DNA of 12,673 nucleotides from Nitrosomonadaceae bacterium (GTDB lineage Bacteria; Pseudomonadota; Gammaproteobacteria; Burkholderiales; Usitatibacteraceae). Under the pieces are notes generated by a model. The model made no database searches, was not told the origin of the DNA, and saw only the letters and a list, made by a program, of their open reading frames with translations. The stretch is from the NCBI GenBank assembly GCA_021300055.1, contig JAJTHU010000052.1:1-12673 (forward strand), in the 5' to 3' direction. The translations under genes and the position numbers were made by a program. This document shows, piece by piece, positions 1 to 6,213 of the stretch (positions within the stretch are counted from its first letter, which is position 1; each line of letters starts with the position of its first letter).

Positions 1-508
1 TCTTCACGCCCTTCGCGCCAGTGAAATGCGCAGGGAGTTCGATCAAGGCTTTGTCGTAGCCTTGCTGCGCGGCATTTGTCAGCCACTTGACGCCTTGCGC
101 TTCGCTCTTGCTTACCCCTTTACCCGCAAAGTAGCGCTGTGCAAGCTCGTACTGCGCCTTCGCAAAACCCCACTTACCGGGCGTGCGGGCGTAGTTCATG
201 GTCGCTGCCTGCCGCAGCAACGTGAGCGACTTGGCCGCGTCGGCTTTGCGGCCGGGCACACCCTTGCCTTCAGCGTACATGGTCGAGAGCAAGTACTTTG
301 CTTCGACGTTGCCGTTACGCGAGAGACGGTTTAGCTTGGGGTATGCCTCGTCGGACTTACCGGCATTGAACATTTCGCGGACGTCATCGATATCGAGTTT
401 GACGCTCGCTTGCTTGGCTGGTGCCGGTTGTTGCGCCGCACTCGGCAGTGTATGTGCGGCGGCAAAAGACAGCACAACGACGGCAGCTGTAGCAAAACGG
501 TGAAACAT
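1..508 (-). CDS. Exported Sel1-repeat (SLR) protein, N-terminal part, truncated by the window edge
   Basis: Reading the minus strand from ATG at 508-506 gives 169 residues without a stop before the left edge; the C-terminus lies outside the window. Residues 1-25 look like a Sec signal peptide: basic start (MFHRF), hydrophobic core AAVVVLSFAAA, and a small-residue cleavage region near PSAA. Sel1-type helical repeats follow: about 68-104 (EAKYLLSTMYAEGKGVP, then an alanine-rich helix), 117-150 (KAQYELAQRYFAGKGVS then KWLTNAAQQG), and the start of a third at about 151 with another GAKGV turn. A GAGGAG Shine-Dalgarno sits 6 nt before the ATG, supporting this start. SLR proteins are usually protein-protein interaction scaffolds; the specific partner cannot be told. 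It probably acts in the periplasm. It is transcribed divergently from the quinone oxidoreductase. Family assignment is firm; function is unknown. Confidence 0.85.
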   Translation of the reverse strand, partial: MFHRFATAAVVVLSFAAAHTLPSAAQQPAPAKQASVKLDIDDVREMFNAGKSDEAYPKLNRLSRNGNVEAKYLLSTMYAEGKGVPGRKADAAKSLTLLRQAATMNYARTPGKWGFAKAQYELAQRYFAGKGVSKSEAQGVKWLTNAAQQGYDKALIELPAHFTGAKGVK

Positions 509-517
509 GGTTTTCTC

Positions 518-551
518 CTCAGGATGTAGCGCTATTTTCCATGTTCCTGAG
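518..551 (-). promoter_or_regulatory. Inverted repeat overlapping the Shine-Dalgarno of the Sel1-repeat gene
   Basis: CTCAGGA (518-524) and TCCTGAG (545-551) are perfect 7-bp complements separated by 20 nt, which contain the 8-bp palindrome TAGCGCTA (527-534). In the minus-strand mRNA the 3' arm covers the first GAG of the GAGGAG ribosome-binding site (515-520). A hairpin here could limit translation. The repeat is seen directly; the regulatory role is inferred, and the loop is long. Confidence 0.3.
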
Positions 552-618
552 AGCCGCGTTCAACGACTTTGGTTCTCGGGCTTGTACTTTCGTGTGCAAG
601 CTTGCTGCGGACGCTTCC

Positions 619-624
619 TATAAT
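619..624 (+). promoter_or_regulatory. Candidate -10 element (TATAAT) for the quinone oxidoreductase gene
   Basis: A perfect TATAAT lies 44 nt upstream of the ATG at 669, in the 160-bp gap between two divergent genes. No good -35 hexamer is found 16-18 bp upstream (the sequence there is around GTGCAAGCT), so the promoter is either weak or activator-dependent, or the match is fortuitous. Transcription would begin near 631 and give a leader of about 38 nt. Confidence 0.4.
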
Positions 625-668
625 GCGAGCTTAGGCCTGACACCACTCCTTCACTCGCCAACCTGAAC

Positions 669-1670
669 ATGACACTTCCAATGCAAATGCGCGCCGTGAC
701 CACCAATGGCAGCGGCGCCGCTGAGGTGATGCAAGTCACCCAACAGCCCGTGCCCACCCCCGGCGAACACGACGTGCTCGTTCGCGTCGCTTACGCGGGG
801 GTGAATCGACCCGACGTCATTCAACGTCAAGGCAACTATGCGCCGCCGCCTAGTGCATCGCCGATCATGGGTTTGGAGGTCGCGGGCGAGGTCGTTGCGG
901 TTGGCGCAGCGGTACAGCGTTGGAAAGTGGGCGATGCCGTTTGCGCGCTCACACCCGGCGGGGGTTATGCAGAGTATTGCGTCGCGCCTGCAGCGCACTG
1001 TCTGCCCATTCCCGCAGGACTCTCGCTTCTCGAAGCCGCTGGCGTGCCGGAGAATTTCTTCACGGTTTGGGTGAACGTATTCGACACTTGCAAACTGAGC
1101 AAGGGCGAACGGTTCTTGGTACACGGTGGCTCCAGCGGCATCGGGCTCACCGCTATTCAACTCGCCCATGCGTTTGGTGCGGAGGTGTTCACCACTGTCG
1201 GTAATGAGCAGAAAGTGGCGTTTTGCAAAAGTGTCGGCGCAGATCACGTCTTCAATTACAAGACGCAAGACTGGATGAATGAGATCGCCACGATCACACA
1301 AAAGAAAGGCGTGAATGTCATCCTCGACATGGTCGGCGGCGCCTACATTGAGAAAAACCTGCGCAGCCTCGCGCTCGAAGGCCGCTACTGCTTTATAGCT
1401 TTTCTCGAGGGCGGCAAAGCTGAAGTCGATTTCCGGCCACTGATGATGAAACGTCAAACCATCACCGGCTCGACGTTGCGTGCGCGCCCCGATGCGCAGA
1501 AGGCCGCTATCGCCGCAGCGCTGGAAGCCAAGGTGTGGCCGTTGCTCGCGGCCCAACGCGTTAAGCCGGTCATTCATGCCACGTTCCCGCTTGAGCAAAT
1601 CGTCGAGGCGCATCAGCTCATGGAGTCGTCGCAGCACATTGGCAAGATCATGCTCAAGGTCGGCGCGTGA
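669..1670 (+). CDS. NAD(P)H quinone oxidoreductase, PIG3-type medium-chain dehydrogenase/reductase
   Basis: A 333-residue zinc-independent member of the medium-chain dehydrogenase/reductase superfamily, expected to transfer electrons from NADPH to quinones in the cytoplasm. The N-terminal GroES-like domain (about 8-125) carries GVNRPDVIQRQGNY (44-57) and GLEVAGEV (68-75), which match the PIG3/TP53I3 quinone oxidoreductase group. The Rossmann domain carries VHGGSSGIG (151-159), the nucleotide-binding turn, followed by TAIQLAHAFGAEV. VPENFFTVWVNVF (126-138) is also typical of this group. The zinc-ligand pattern of alcohol dehydrogenases is absent. Length is normal for the family. The start is uncertain: no clear Shine-Dalgarno precedes 669, and in-frame ATGs at 681 and 687 would begin closer to the usual family N-terminus (MRAV). 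Its stop codon overlaps the start of the next gene, so the two are probably co-transcribed. The physiological substrate cannot be predicted. Confidence 0.9.
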   Translation: MTLPMQMRAVTTNGSGAAEVMQVTQQPVPTPGEHDVLVRVAYAGVNRPDVIQRQGNYAPPPSASPIMGLEVAGEVVAVGAAVQRWKVGDAVCALTPGGGYAEYCVAPAAHCLPIPAGLSLLEAAGVPENFFTVWVNVFDTCKLSKGERFLVHGGSSGIGLTAIQLAHAFGAEVFTTVGNEQKVAFCKSVGADHVFNYKTQDWMNEIATITQKKGVNVILDMVGGAYIEKNLRSLALEGRYCFIAFLEGGKAEVDFRPLMMKRQTITGSTLRARPDAQKAAIAAALEAKVWPLLAAQRVKPVIHATFPLEQIVEAHQLMESSQHIGKIMLKVGA

Positions 1671-2446
1671 GTCGTTGCCCTCGACACATCAAATTTGCAA
1701 GTGCACTGTGCGCCACCATCGTCGCACTAATGTGGGCGGATGGCGCGCGCGCCATGAGCTTTGTCGCGGCGCCTCCCTACTTGTACCTCGGCGGGCCAGT
1801 CGTCCGTGAGGATTGGGACACGTGGGAAGAGGCAATGATTCGCTTCGGTGGAAAAATTGAGTACGTGGTGCTGCATCAGTCTGGCGGCGGCGACTCGTTT
1901 GCCGCGCGCCGGATCGGCCACGACATACGCAAACGCGGCCTGCGCACGGTGGTACTAGGTCGTTGTTCGTCGGCCTGCGCAAACATGTTTCTCGCTGGCG
2001 TGAGTCGCCAGTTTGGCTCCTCCACCCTCTCAGCACAGACCGTGTTGGGCTATCACGGCAGTTACAACAAGACCACCGGAGAGCTCAACACACGCCGGAC
2101 AGGCGATTACTTCGCACAGATGACCAACGGCAAGATGGACGAAGCATTCATCGAACGCTTCATTAAGCTTGAAAACAAGCGCGGGTTGCTGCGCTTTGTG
2201 CACAAGGATCAGCGCACCTCGGACAAGCAGCCGCTCGCGATGCTTTGCAATGGCGATGAGGACCGCCGCAAGCGCGACGAGCAATGTGAGAAGCTTGATG
2301 ATGTCGATGCGCTTGCCAAGGGTGTCGTCACCACATGGAACCTGCACACCGTTGGCGCGCCGAAGCCGCCGACTAAAGAGAAAACGAGCGAGGCCGCTTG
2401 GCGAACCAAAGAGAGCGCCTTGCCTGCGGCACTCAGCCCCCGGTGA
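1667..2446 (+). CDS. Exported protein with ClpP/crotonase-like serine-protease core (COG3904-like periplasmic protein)
   Basis: 259 residues from a GTG start that overlaps the preceding TGA (GTGA), so translation is probably coupled to the oxidoreductase gene. Residues 1-29 form a signal peptide: basic HIK, hydrophobic FASALCATIVALMWA, then GARA as the likely cleavage site. This supports the GTG over the internal ATG (residue 22), which would lose it. The mature part has a ClpP-like layout: HQSGGGDSFAA (70-80) as the oxyanion glycine loop followed by an alpha helix (RRIGHDIRKRGL), then VVLGRCSSACANMFLAG (95-111) where S101/S102 would be the nucleophile, then LGYHGSY (127-133) whose H130 could be the catalytic histidine. 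I cannot identify the catalytic acid. Four cysteines remain after cleavage (100, 104, 194, 207), compatible with disulfides in the periplasm. The C-terminal 35 residues are charged and low in complexity. Family placement is by motif recognition; substrate and activity are unknown. Confidence 0.7.
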   Translation: MSRCPRHIKFASALCATIVALMWADGARAMSFVAAPPYLYLGGPVVREDWDTWEEAMIRFGGKIEYVVLHQSGGGDSFAARRIGHDIRKRGLRTVVLGRCSSACANMFLAGVSRQFGSSTLSAQTVLGYHGSYNKTTGELNTRRTGDYFAQMTNGKMDEAFIERFIKLENKRGLLRFVHKDQRTSDKQPLAMLCNGDEDRRKRDEQCEKLDDVDALAKGVVTTWNLHTVGAPKPPTKEKTSEAAWRTKESALPAALSPR

Positions 2447-2475
2447 AAACAAAAAAGCCCCGTGGAGCGGGGCTT
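2445..2475 (-). terminator. Intrinsic terminator of ssb
   Basis: Arms AAGCCCCG (2455-2462) and CGGGGCTT (2468-2475) enclose a 5-nt loop. On the minus strand the hairpin is followed by TTTTTTGTTTT (2456-2446), a proper U-tract, about 40 nt past the ssb stop. On the plus strand the stem is followed by GATACAAC with no T-run, so it would stop the convergent plus-strand transcript only weakly. The U-tract reaches the stop codon of the convergent gene. Confidence 0.85.
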
Positions 2476-2513
2476 GATACAACGCTATATCAACGATATT
2501 GGTTGAGTGTTCG

Positions 2514-2981
2514 CTAAAAAGGAATGTCGTCGTCCATATCTTCAAACTTGGCAGGGGCCTTGCCTCCTGCTGGTTTGCTCGCGCCGCCTGACGGTGCAGA
2601 CGAGCGCGGTGCATAGTCACCGCCACCGCTGTCCCCGCCACCCATTCCTTGGCGTGAACCGAGCATCTGCATGCTGTCGGCAATGATTTCGGTGGTGTAT
2701 TTGTCTTGGCCGTCTTTGTCTTGCCACTTGCGGGTACGCAGCTTGCCTTCGACGTAAACCTGCGAACCCTTCTTCAGGTACTCACCGGCAATTTCAGCGA
2801 GCTTGCCGAAGAACGCGACGCGATGCCACTCGGTTTGTTCTTGTTTTTCGCCGGACTTGTCTTTCCACTGTGAAGTGGTGGCGATTGACACATTGGTAAT
2901 CGCGCCGCCGTCGGGCATGTAGCGGGTTTCAGGATCGCGGCCGAGGTTGCCGACGATGATGACTTTATTGACTGAGGCCAT
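2514..2981 (-). CDS. ssb: Single-stranded DNA-binding protein
   Basis: 155 residues. The OB-fold domain spans about 1-112: VNKVIIVGNLGRDPETRY (4-21), the TEWHRVAFFGKLAEIAGEYL stretch (51-70), GSQVYVEGKLRTRKWQDKDG (72-91), and YTTEIIADSMQMLGSR. A glycine/serine/proline-rich linker follows, and the last six residues, DDDIPF, are the acidic tip that binds partner proteins such as exonuclease I, RecQ, PriA and the chi subunit of DNA polymerase III. It acts as a tetramer coating single-stranded DNA in replication, recombination and repair. Length is a little under the E. coli protein, because of a shorter linker. AAGGA lies 8 nt before the ATG. It is divergent from uvrA, as in E. coli. Assignment is certain. 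Confidence 0.98.
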   Translation of the reverse strand: MASVNKVIIVGNLGRDPETRYMPDGGAITNVSIATTSQWKDKSGEKQEQTEWHRVAFFGKLAEIAGEYLKKGSQVYVEGKLRTRKWQDKDGQDKYTTEIIADSMQMLGSRQGMGGGDSGGGDYAPRSSAPSGGASKPAGGKAPAKFEDMDDDIPF

Positions 2982-3036
2982 AGCGTGTTTCCTTACATTA
3001 GTTTGAAAAAACCGCTCCCAATTGTCCGATCATGAA

Positions 3037-3052
3037 CTGGCGCAAAGGCCAG
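3037..3052. promoter_or_regulatory. Possible degenerate LexA-type operator, CTG-N10-CAG
   Basis: The 16-bp CTGGCGCAAAGGCCAG has 5-bp arms (CTGGC/GCCAG) around GCAAAG. It keeps the CTG-N10-CAG skeleton and overall length of gammaproteobacterial SOS boxes, but lacks the T and A that complete CTGT/ACAG and lacks the AT-rich centre. It lies 56 bp upstream of the ssb start in the divergent region. The skeleton alone would occur by chance in a gap of this size in several percent of cases. Confidence 0.2.
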
Positions 3053-3209
3053 TGTTTACGTGCAAAAAATAGGTGCGGCGCGGTACTGCGAACGGGTAAT
3101 ATATCAGGTTGCCCCCTGCGGCTTTTTGTCGTTTCTGCGTCGTTTCTGGCGCAGAATTTCGCCATGGTGTTGGGGGCGTTGCCGCACTCGCGTCGACGCA
3201 AGCCGATGC

Positions 3210-3227
3210 AGTGACGGCTCAGTCACT
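3210..3227. promoter_or_regulatory. 18-bp inverted repeat just upstream of uvrA
   Basis: AGTGAC (3210-3215) and GTCACT (3222-3227) are perfect 6-bp complements separated by GGCTCA, ending 27 nt before the uvrA ATG. The size and near-perfect symmetry suit a dimeric repressor site or a small leader hairpin. No T-run follows, so it is not a terminator. The binding factor is unknown. Confidence 0.25.
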
Positions 3228-3254
3228 TAGCGTTGAAAGTTGAACTAAAACCTG

Positions 3255-6134
3255 ATGGACCAGATCAAGATTCGGGGTGCGCGCACCCACAACCTCAAGA
3301 ACGTTAATCTCGATTTGCCACGCCACTCGCTGGTGGTCATCACCGGCCTATCGGGCTCGGGCAAATCCTCGCTCGCGTTTGACACGCTTTATGCAGAGGG
3401 TCAACGCCGCTACGTGGAATCGCTATCCGCCTATGCGCGCCAGTTCTTGCAATTGATGGAGAAGCCTGATGTCGATCTGATCGAGGGCCTATCGCCAGCC
3501 ATCTCAATTGAGCAAAAGGCCACATCGCACAACCCGCGCTCCACCGTCGGGACTGTCACCGAGATTCACGACTATCTGCGTTTGCTGTTTGCACGCGCCG
3601 GTACGCCCTACTGTCCGGACCATCAATTGCCACTCGAGGCGCAAACCGTCTCGCAGATGGTCGATGCCGTCCTGTCCCTGCCCGCGGGAAGCAAGCTCAT
3701 GCTGCTCGCGCCCGCTGTGGTTGATCGCAAGGGCGAGCATCAGGACCTTGTTGAAGAGTTTCGCAGCCAAGGCTTCGTGCGCTTGCGTGTGAATGGCAAA
3801 GTGATCGAGATCGACGAATTTCCTAAACTCGACAAGCAGAAGAAGCACAGCATCGAAGTGGTTGTCGATCGCATTAAGACTGCGCCCGAGCTGAAGCAGC
3901 GCATAGCGGAATCATTTGAAACCGCGCTGCGCATTGGTGAGGGCAAGGTGCTCGTTGTCGATATGGACAGCGGCAAAAAATCGCTTTACTCGTCGAAATT
4001 TGCGTGCCCGGTATGCGACTACTCGTTGTCCGAAATGGAACCGCGCCTGTTCTCGTTCAACAACCCGATGGGCGCGTGCCCGAAGTGTGACGGCTTGGGC
4101 GAGATCACGTTTTTTGATCCCAAGCGCATCGTGTCGTATCCGGGCCTCTCGCTCGCCGGTGGCGCCATCAAGGGTTGGGATCGTCGCAATCAGTTTTACT
4201 TCCAGATGTTGCTCGGCCTAGCCGATCACTACAAATTCGATATCGAAAGGCCGTTCGACAAGCTCGAACCCGAGGCGCAGCAAATCATCTTGTACGGTTC
4301 GGGCACGGAGAAGATTCCGTTCAAGTATCCCGGTGAGCGCGGCAAGTCGATCATCCGCGCCGATGTGTTTGAGGGCATCGTTCCTAACCTAGAGCGCCGC
4401 TACCGTGAGACGGACTCGATGGCGGTCCGCGAAGAGTTGGCCAAGTGCATCTCCACCAAAACCTGCCCTGATTGCGAAGGCACTCGCCTGCGTCGCGAAG
4501 CGCGCAATGTGCGCGTGGCAGAAAAGTCGTTGCACGAAATCTCCGCCATGGCGTTGAAGGATTCATCGCGCTGGGTGGCGTCTGTGAAGTTGACGCCAAC
4601 GAAGATGGCCATTGCGGAAAAAATTCTGCATGAGATCGGCGCACGGCTACAGTTTTTGAACAACGTCGGATTGGATTATTTGTCGCTGGTGCGCTCGGCT
4701 GATACGTTATCCGGCGGTGAAGCACAGCGCATTCGCTTGGCCTCGCAAATTGGCTCGGGCCTCACCGGTGTGATGTACGTGCTCGACGAACCGTCGATTG
4801 GTTTGCATCAACGCGATAACGACCGCTTGCTGCAAACACTCAAGCGATTGCGTGATTTGGGCAATTCGGTGATCGTCGTCGAGCATGACGAAGACGCCAT
4901 TAACTCAGCCGACTACGTTGTCGATATGGGACCGGGTGCGGGTGTGCACGGCGGCATGGTTGTCGCTGAAGGCACGCCTGAACAAATCAAGCGTGCGTCG
5001 GAATCGCTGACGGGACAATATTTATCCGGCAAAAAGAAAATCAGCGTGCCGCGTTCCAAATTCAAGTACGACAAGCGCAAGCAACTCGTCATTAGTGGTG
5101 CGCGCGGTAACAATTTGAAGAGCGTGAATCTGCACTTGCCTGTCGGGGGCTTGATTTGCGTGACGGGCGTTTCTGGCTCAGGCAAATCCACGCTCATCAA
5201 CGACACGCTCTACAAGACGGTCGCGCATCACCTCTATGCATCGACCGATGAGCCTTCGCCATTCGACCAAATCGAAGGCTTGGATCACTTTGACAAAGTG
5301 ATTTCGGTTGACCAATCGCCAATCGGTCGCACACCACGCTCCAACCCTGCGACCTATACGGGGTTGTTTACGCCAATCCGCGATTTGTTTTCTTCGGTAC
5401 CTGAAGCGCGGGCGCGTGGCTATGGGCCCGGTCGTTTTTCGTTCAACGTCAAGGGTGGCCGTTGTGAAGCCTGCCAAGGCGACGGCGTTATCAAAGTTGA
5501 AATGCACTTCTTGCCGGATGTTTATGTACCGTGCGATGTCTGCCACGGAAAGCGCTACAACCGCGAAACACTCGAAGTGCATTACAAGGGCAAGAACATC
5601 ACCGAAGTGCTCGATATGACGGTTGAAGCTGCTTACGAGTTCTTCAAGCCAGTGCCGATTGTCGCGCGCAAGTTGCAGACCTTGCTCGACGTTGGCTTGG
5701 GGTACATTCGTCTTGGTCAGAGCGCCACCACACTCTCTGGCGGCGAAGCTCAGCGCGTCAAGCTTTCGCTCGAACTGTCCAAGCGCGATACTGGCAAGAC
5801 GCTGTTCATCCTTGACGAGCCAACCACGGGCTTGCACTTTCACGACATCGACATGCTGCTCAAGGTGTTGCATCGATTGCGCGATCACGGCAACACGGTG
5901 GTGGTGATCGAGCACAACCTCGACGTGATTCGTACCGCGGACTGGGTCGTCGACCTCGGTCCGGAGGGCGGCGACGGCCGCGGCATGATTCTTTGCGAGG
6001 GTCCACCAGCCGTGGTCGCGGCGCACGCCTACAGTCACACTGCGCAATATCTGCGCCCGATGCTGGGGCTGGATCGCCACAAGTCCACGCCAACCCCGGC
6101 CAATGGGAAGAAAACGGCGAATGCAAAAGCCTAG
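3255..6134 (+). CDS. uvrA: UvrABC excinuclease subunit A
   Basis: 959 residues, slightly longer than the usual 940 or so because of a charged C-terminal tail. UvrA is the damage-sensing ATPase dimer of nucleotide excision repair; it loads UvrB at lesions. The first ATPase half shows Walker A GLSGSGKSS (31-39), an inserted domain with a Cys4 zinc site (C251, C254, C275, C278), another CPDC pair (404-407), signature LSGGEAQR (485-492) and Walker B YVLDEPSIGLH (508-518). The second half shows Walker A GVSGSGKST (638-646), a second Cys4 zinc module (C737, C740, C760, C763), signature LSGGEAQR (827-834) and FILDEPTTGLH (851-861). All catalytic motifs are intact. No strong Shine-Dalgarno precedes the ATG, but the sequence MDQIKIRGARTHNLKNV is the normal UvrA N-terminus. 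It is divergent from ssb. Assignment is certain. Confidence 0.98.
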   Translation: MDQIKIRGARTHNLKNVNLDLPRHSLVVITGLSGSGKSSLAFDTLYAEGQRRYVESLSAYARQFLQLMEKPDVDLIEGLSPAISIEQKATSHNPRSTVGTVTEIHDYLRLLFARAGTPYCPDHQLPLEAQTVSQMVDAVLSLPAGSKLMLLAPAVVDRKGEHQDLVEEFRSQGFVRLRVNGKVIEIDEFPKLDKQKKHSIEVVVDRIKTAPELKQRIAESFETALRIGEGKVLVVDMDSGKKSLYSSKFACPVCDYSLSEMEPRLFSFNNPMGACPKCDGLGEITFFDPKRIVSYPGLSLAGGAIKGWDRRNQFYFQMLLGLADHYKFDIERPFDKLEPEAQQIILYGSGTEKIPFKYPGERGKSIIRADVFEGIVPNLERRYRETDSMAVREELAKCISTKTCPDCEGTRLRREARNVRVAEKSLHEISAMALKDSSRWVASVKLTPTKMAIAEKILHEIGARLQFLNNVGLDYLSLVRSADTLSGGEAQRIRLASQIGSGLTGVMYVLDEPSIGLHQRDNDRLLQTLKRLRDLGNSVIVVEHDEDAINSADYVVDMGPGAGVHGGMVVAEGTPEQIKRASESLTGQYLSGKKKISVPRSKFKYDKRKQLVISGARGNNLKSVNLHLPVGGLICVTGVSGSGKSTLINDTLYKTVAHHLYASTDEPSPFDQIEGLDHFDKVISVDQSPIGRTPRSNPATYTGLFTPIRDLFSSVPEARARGYGPGRFSFNVKGGRCEACQGDGVIKVEMHFLPDVYVPCDVCHGKRYNRETLEVHYKGKNITEVLDMTVEAAYEFFKPVPIVARKLQTLLDVGLGYIRLGQSATTLSGGEAQRVKLSLELSKRDTGKTLFILDEPTTGLHFHDIDMLLKVLHRLRDHGNTVVVIEHNLDVIRTADWVVDLGPEGGDGRGMILCEGPPAVVAAHAYSHTAQYLRPMLGLDRHKSTPTPANGKKTANAKA

Positions 6135-6213
6135 ATTCGGCGGGCGTTTTCAGGCATTTTTGCCGCAAACTCCCTGTGCTTATTGCACTTTCCGCGCAGC
6201 GTCGTAACGCACC

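Larger units (their letters stand above)
2982..3254. promoter_or_regulatory. Divergent ssb/uvrA intergenic region
   Basis: A 273-bp gap that must hold both the ssb and uvrA promoters. I see no canonical LexA box (CTGT-N8-ACAG) and no convincing -35/-10 pair on either strand; the AT-rich patch TAATATAT (3097-3104) is a possible -10 for either direction. Two inverted repeats stand out and are listed separately: 3037-3052 and 3210-3227. No gene with a credible coding signature is seen here. Confidence 0.6.

Noticed and set aside
651..1637. Long open frame on the minus strand opposite the quinone oxidoreductase
   Set aside because: It mirrors a gene with clear family motifs; its own translation is rich in Arg, His and Cys with no recognisable domain. 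It is an antisense shadow of GC-rich coding sequence.
2030..2683. Minus-strand open frame spanning the ClpP-like gene, the terminator and the end of ssb
   Set aside because: It crosses two well-supported genes and a terminator hairpin, and the product has no domain signature.
2982..3254. Canonical LexA box CTGT-N8-ACAG between ssb and uvrA
   Set aside because: Scanned by eye on both strands; no match was found, only the degenerate CTG-N10-CAG element.
5178..6080. 300-residue open frame on the minus strand inside uvrA
   Set aside because: It lies wholly opposite conserved UvrA ATPase sequence, and its product has no recognisable motif.
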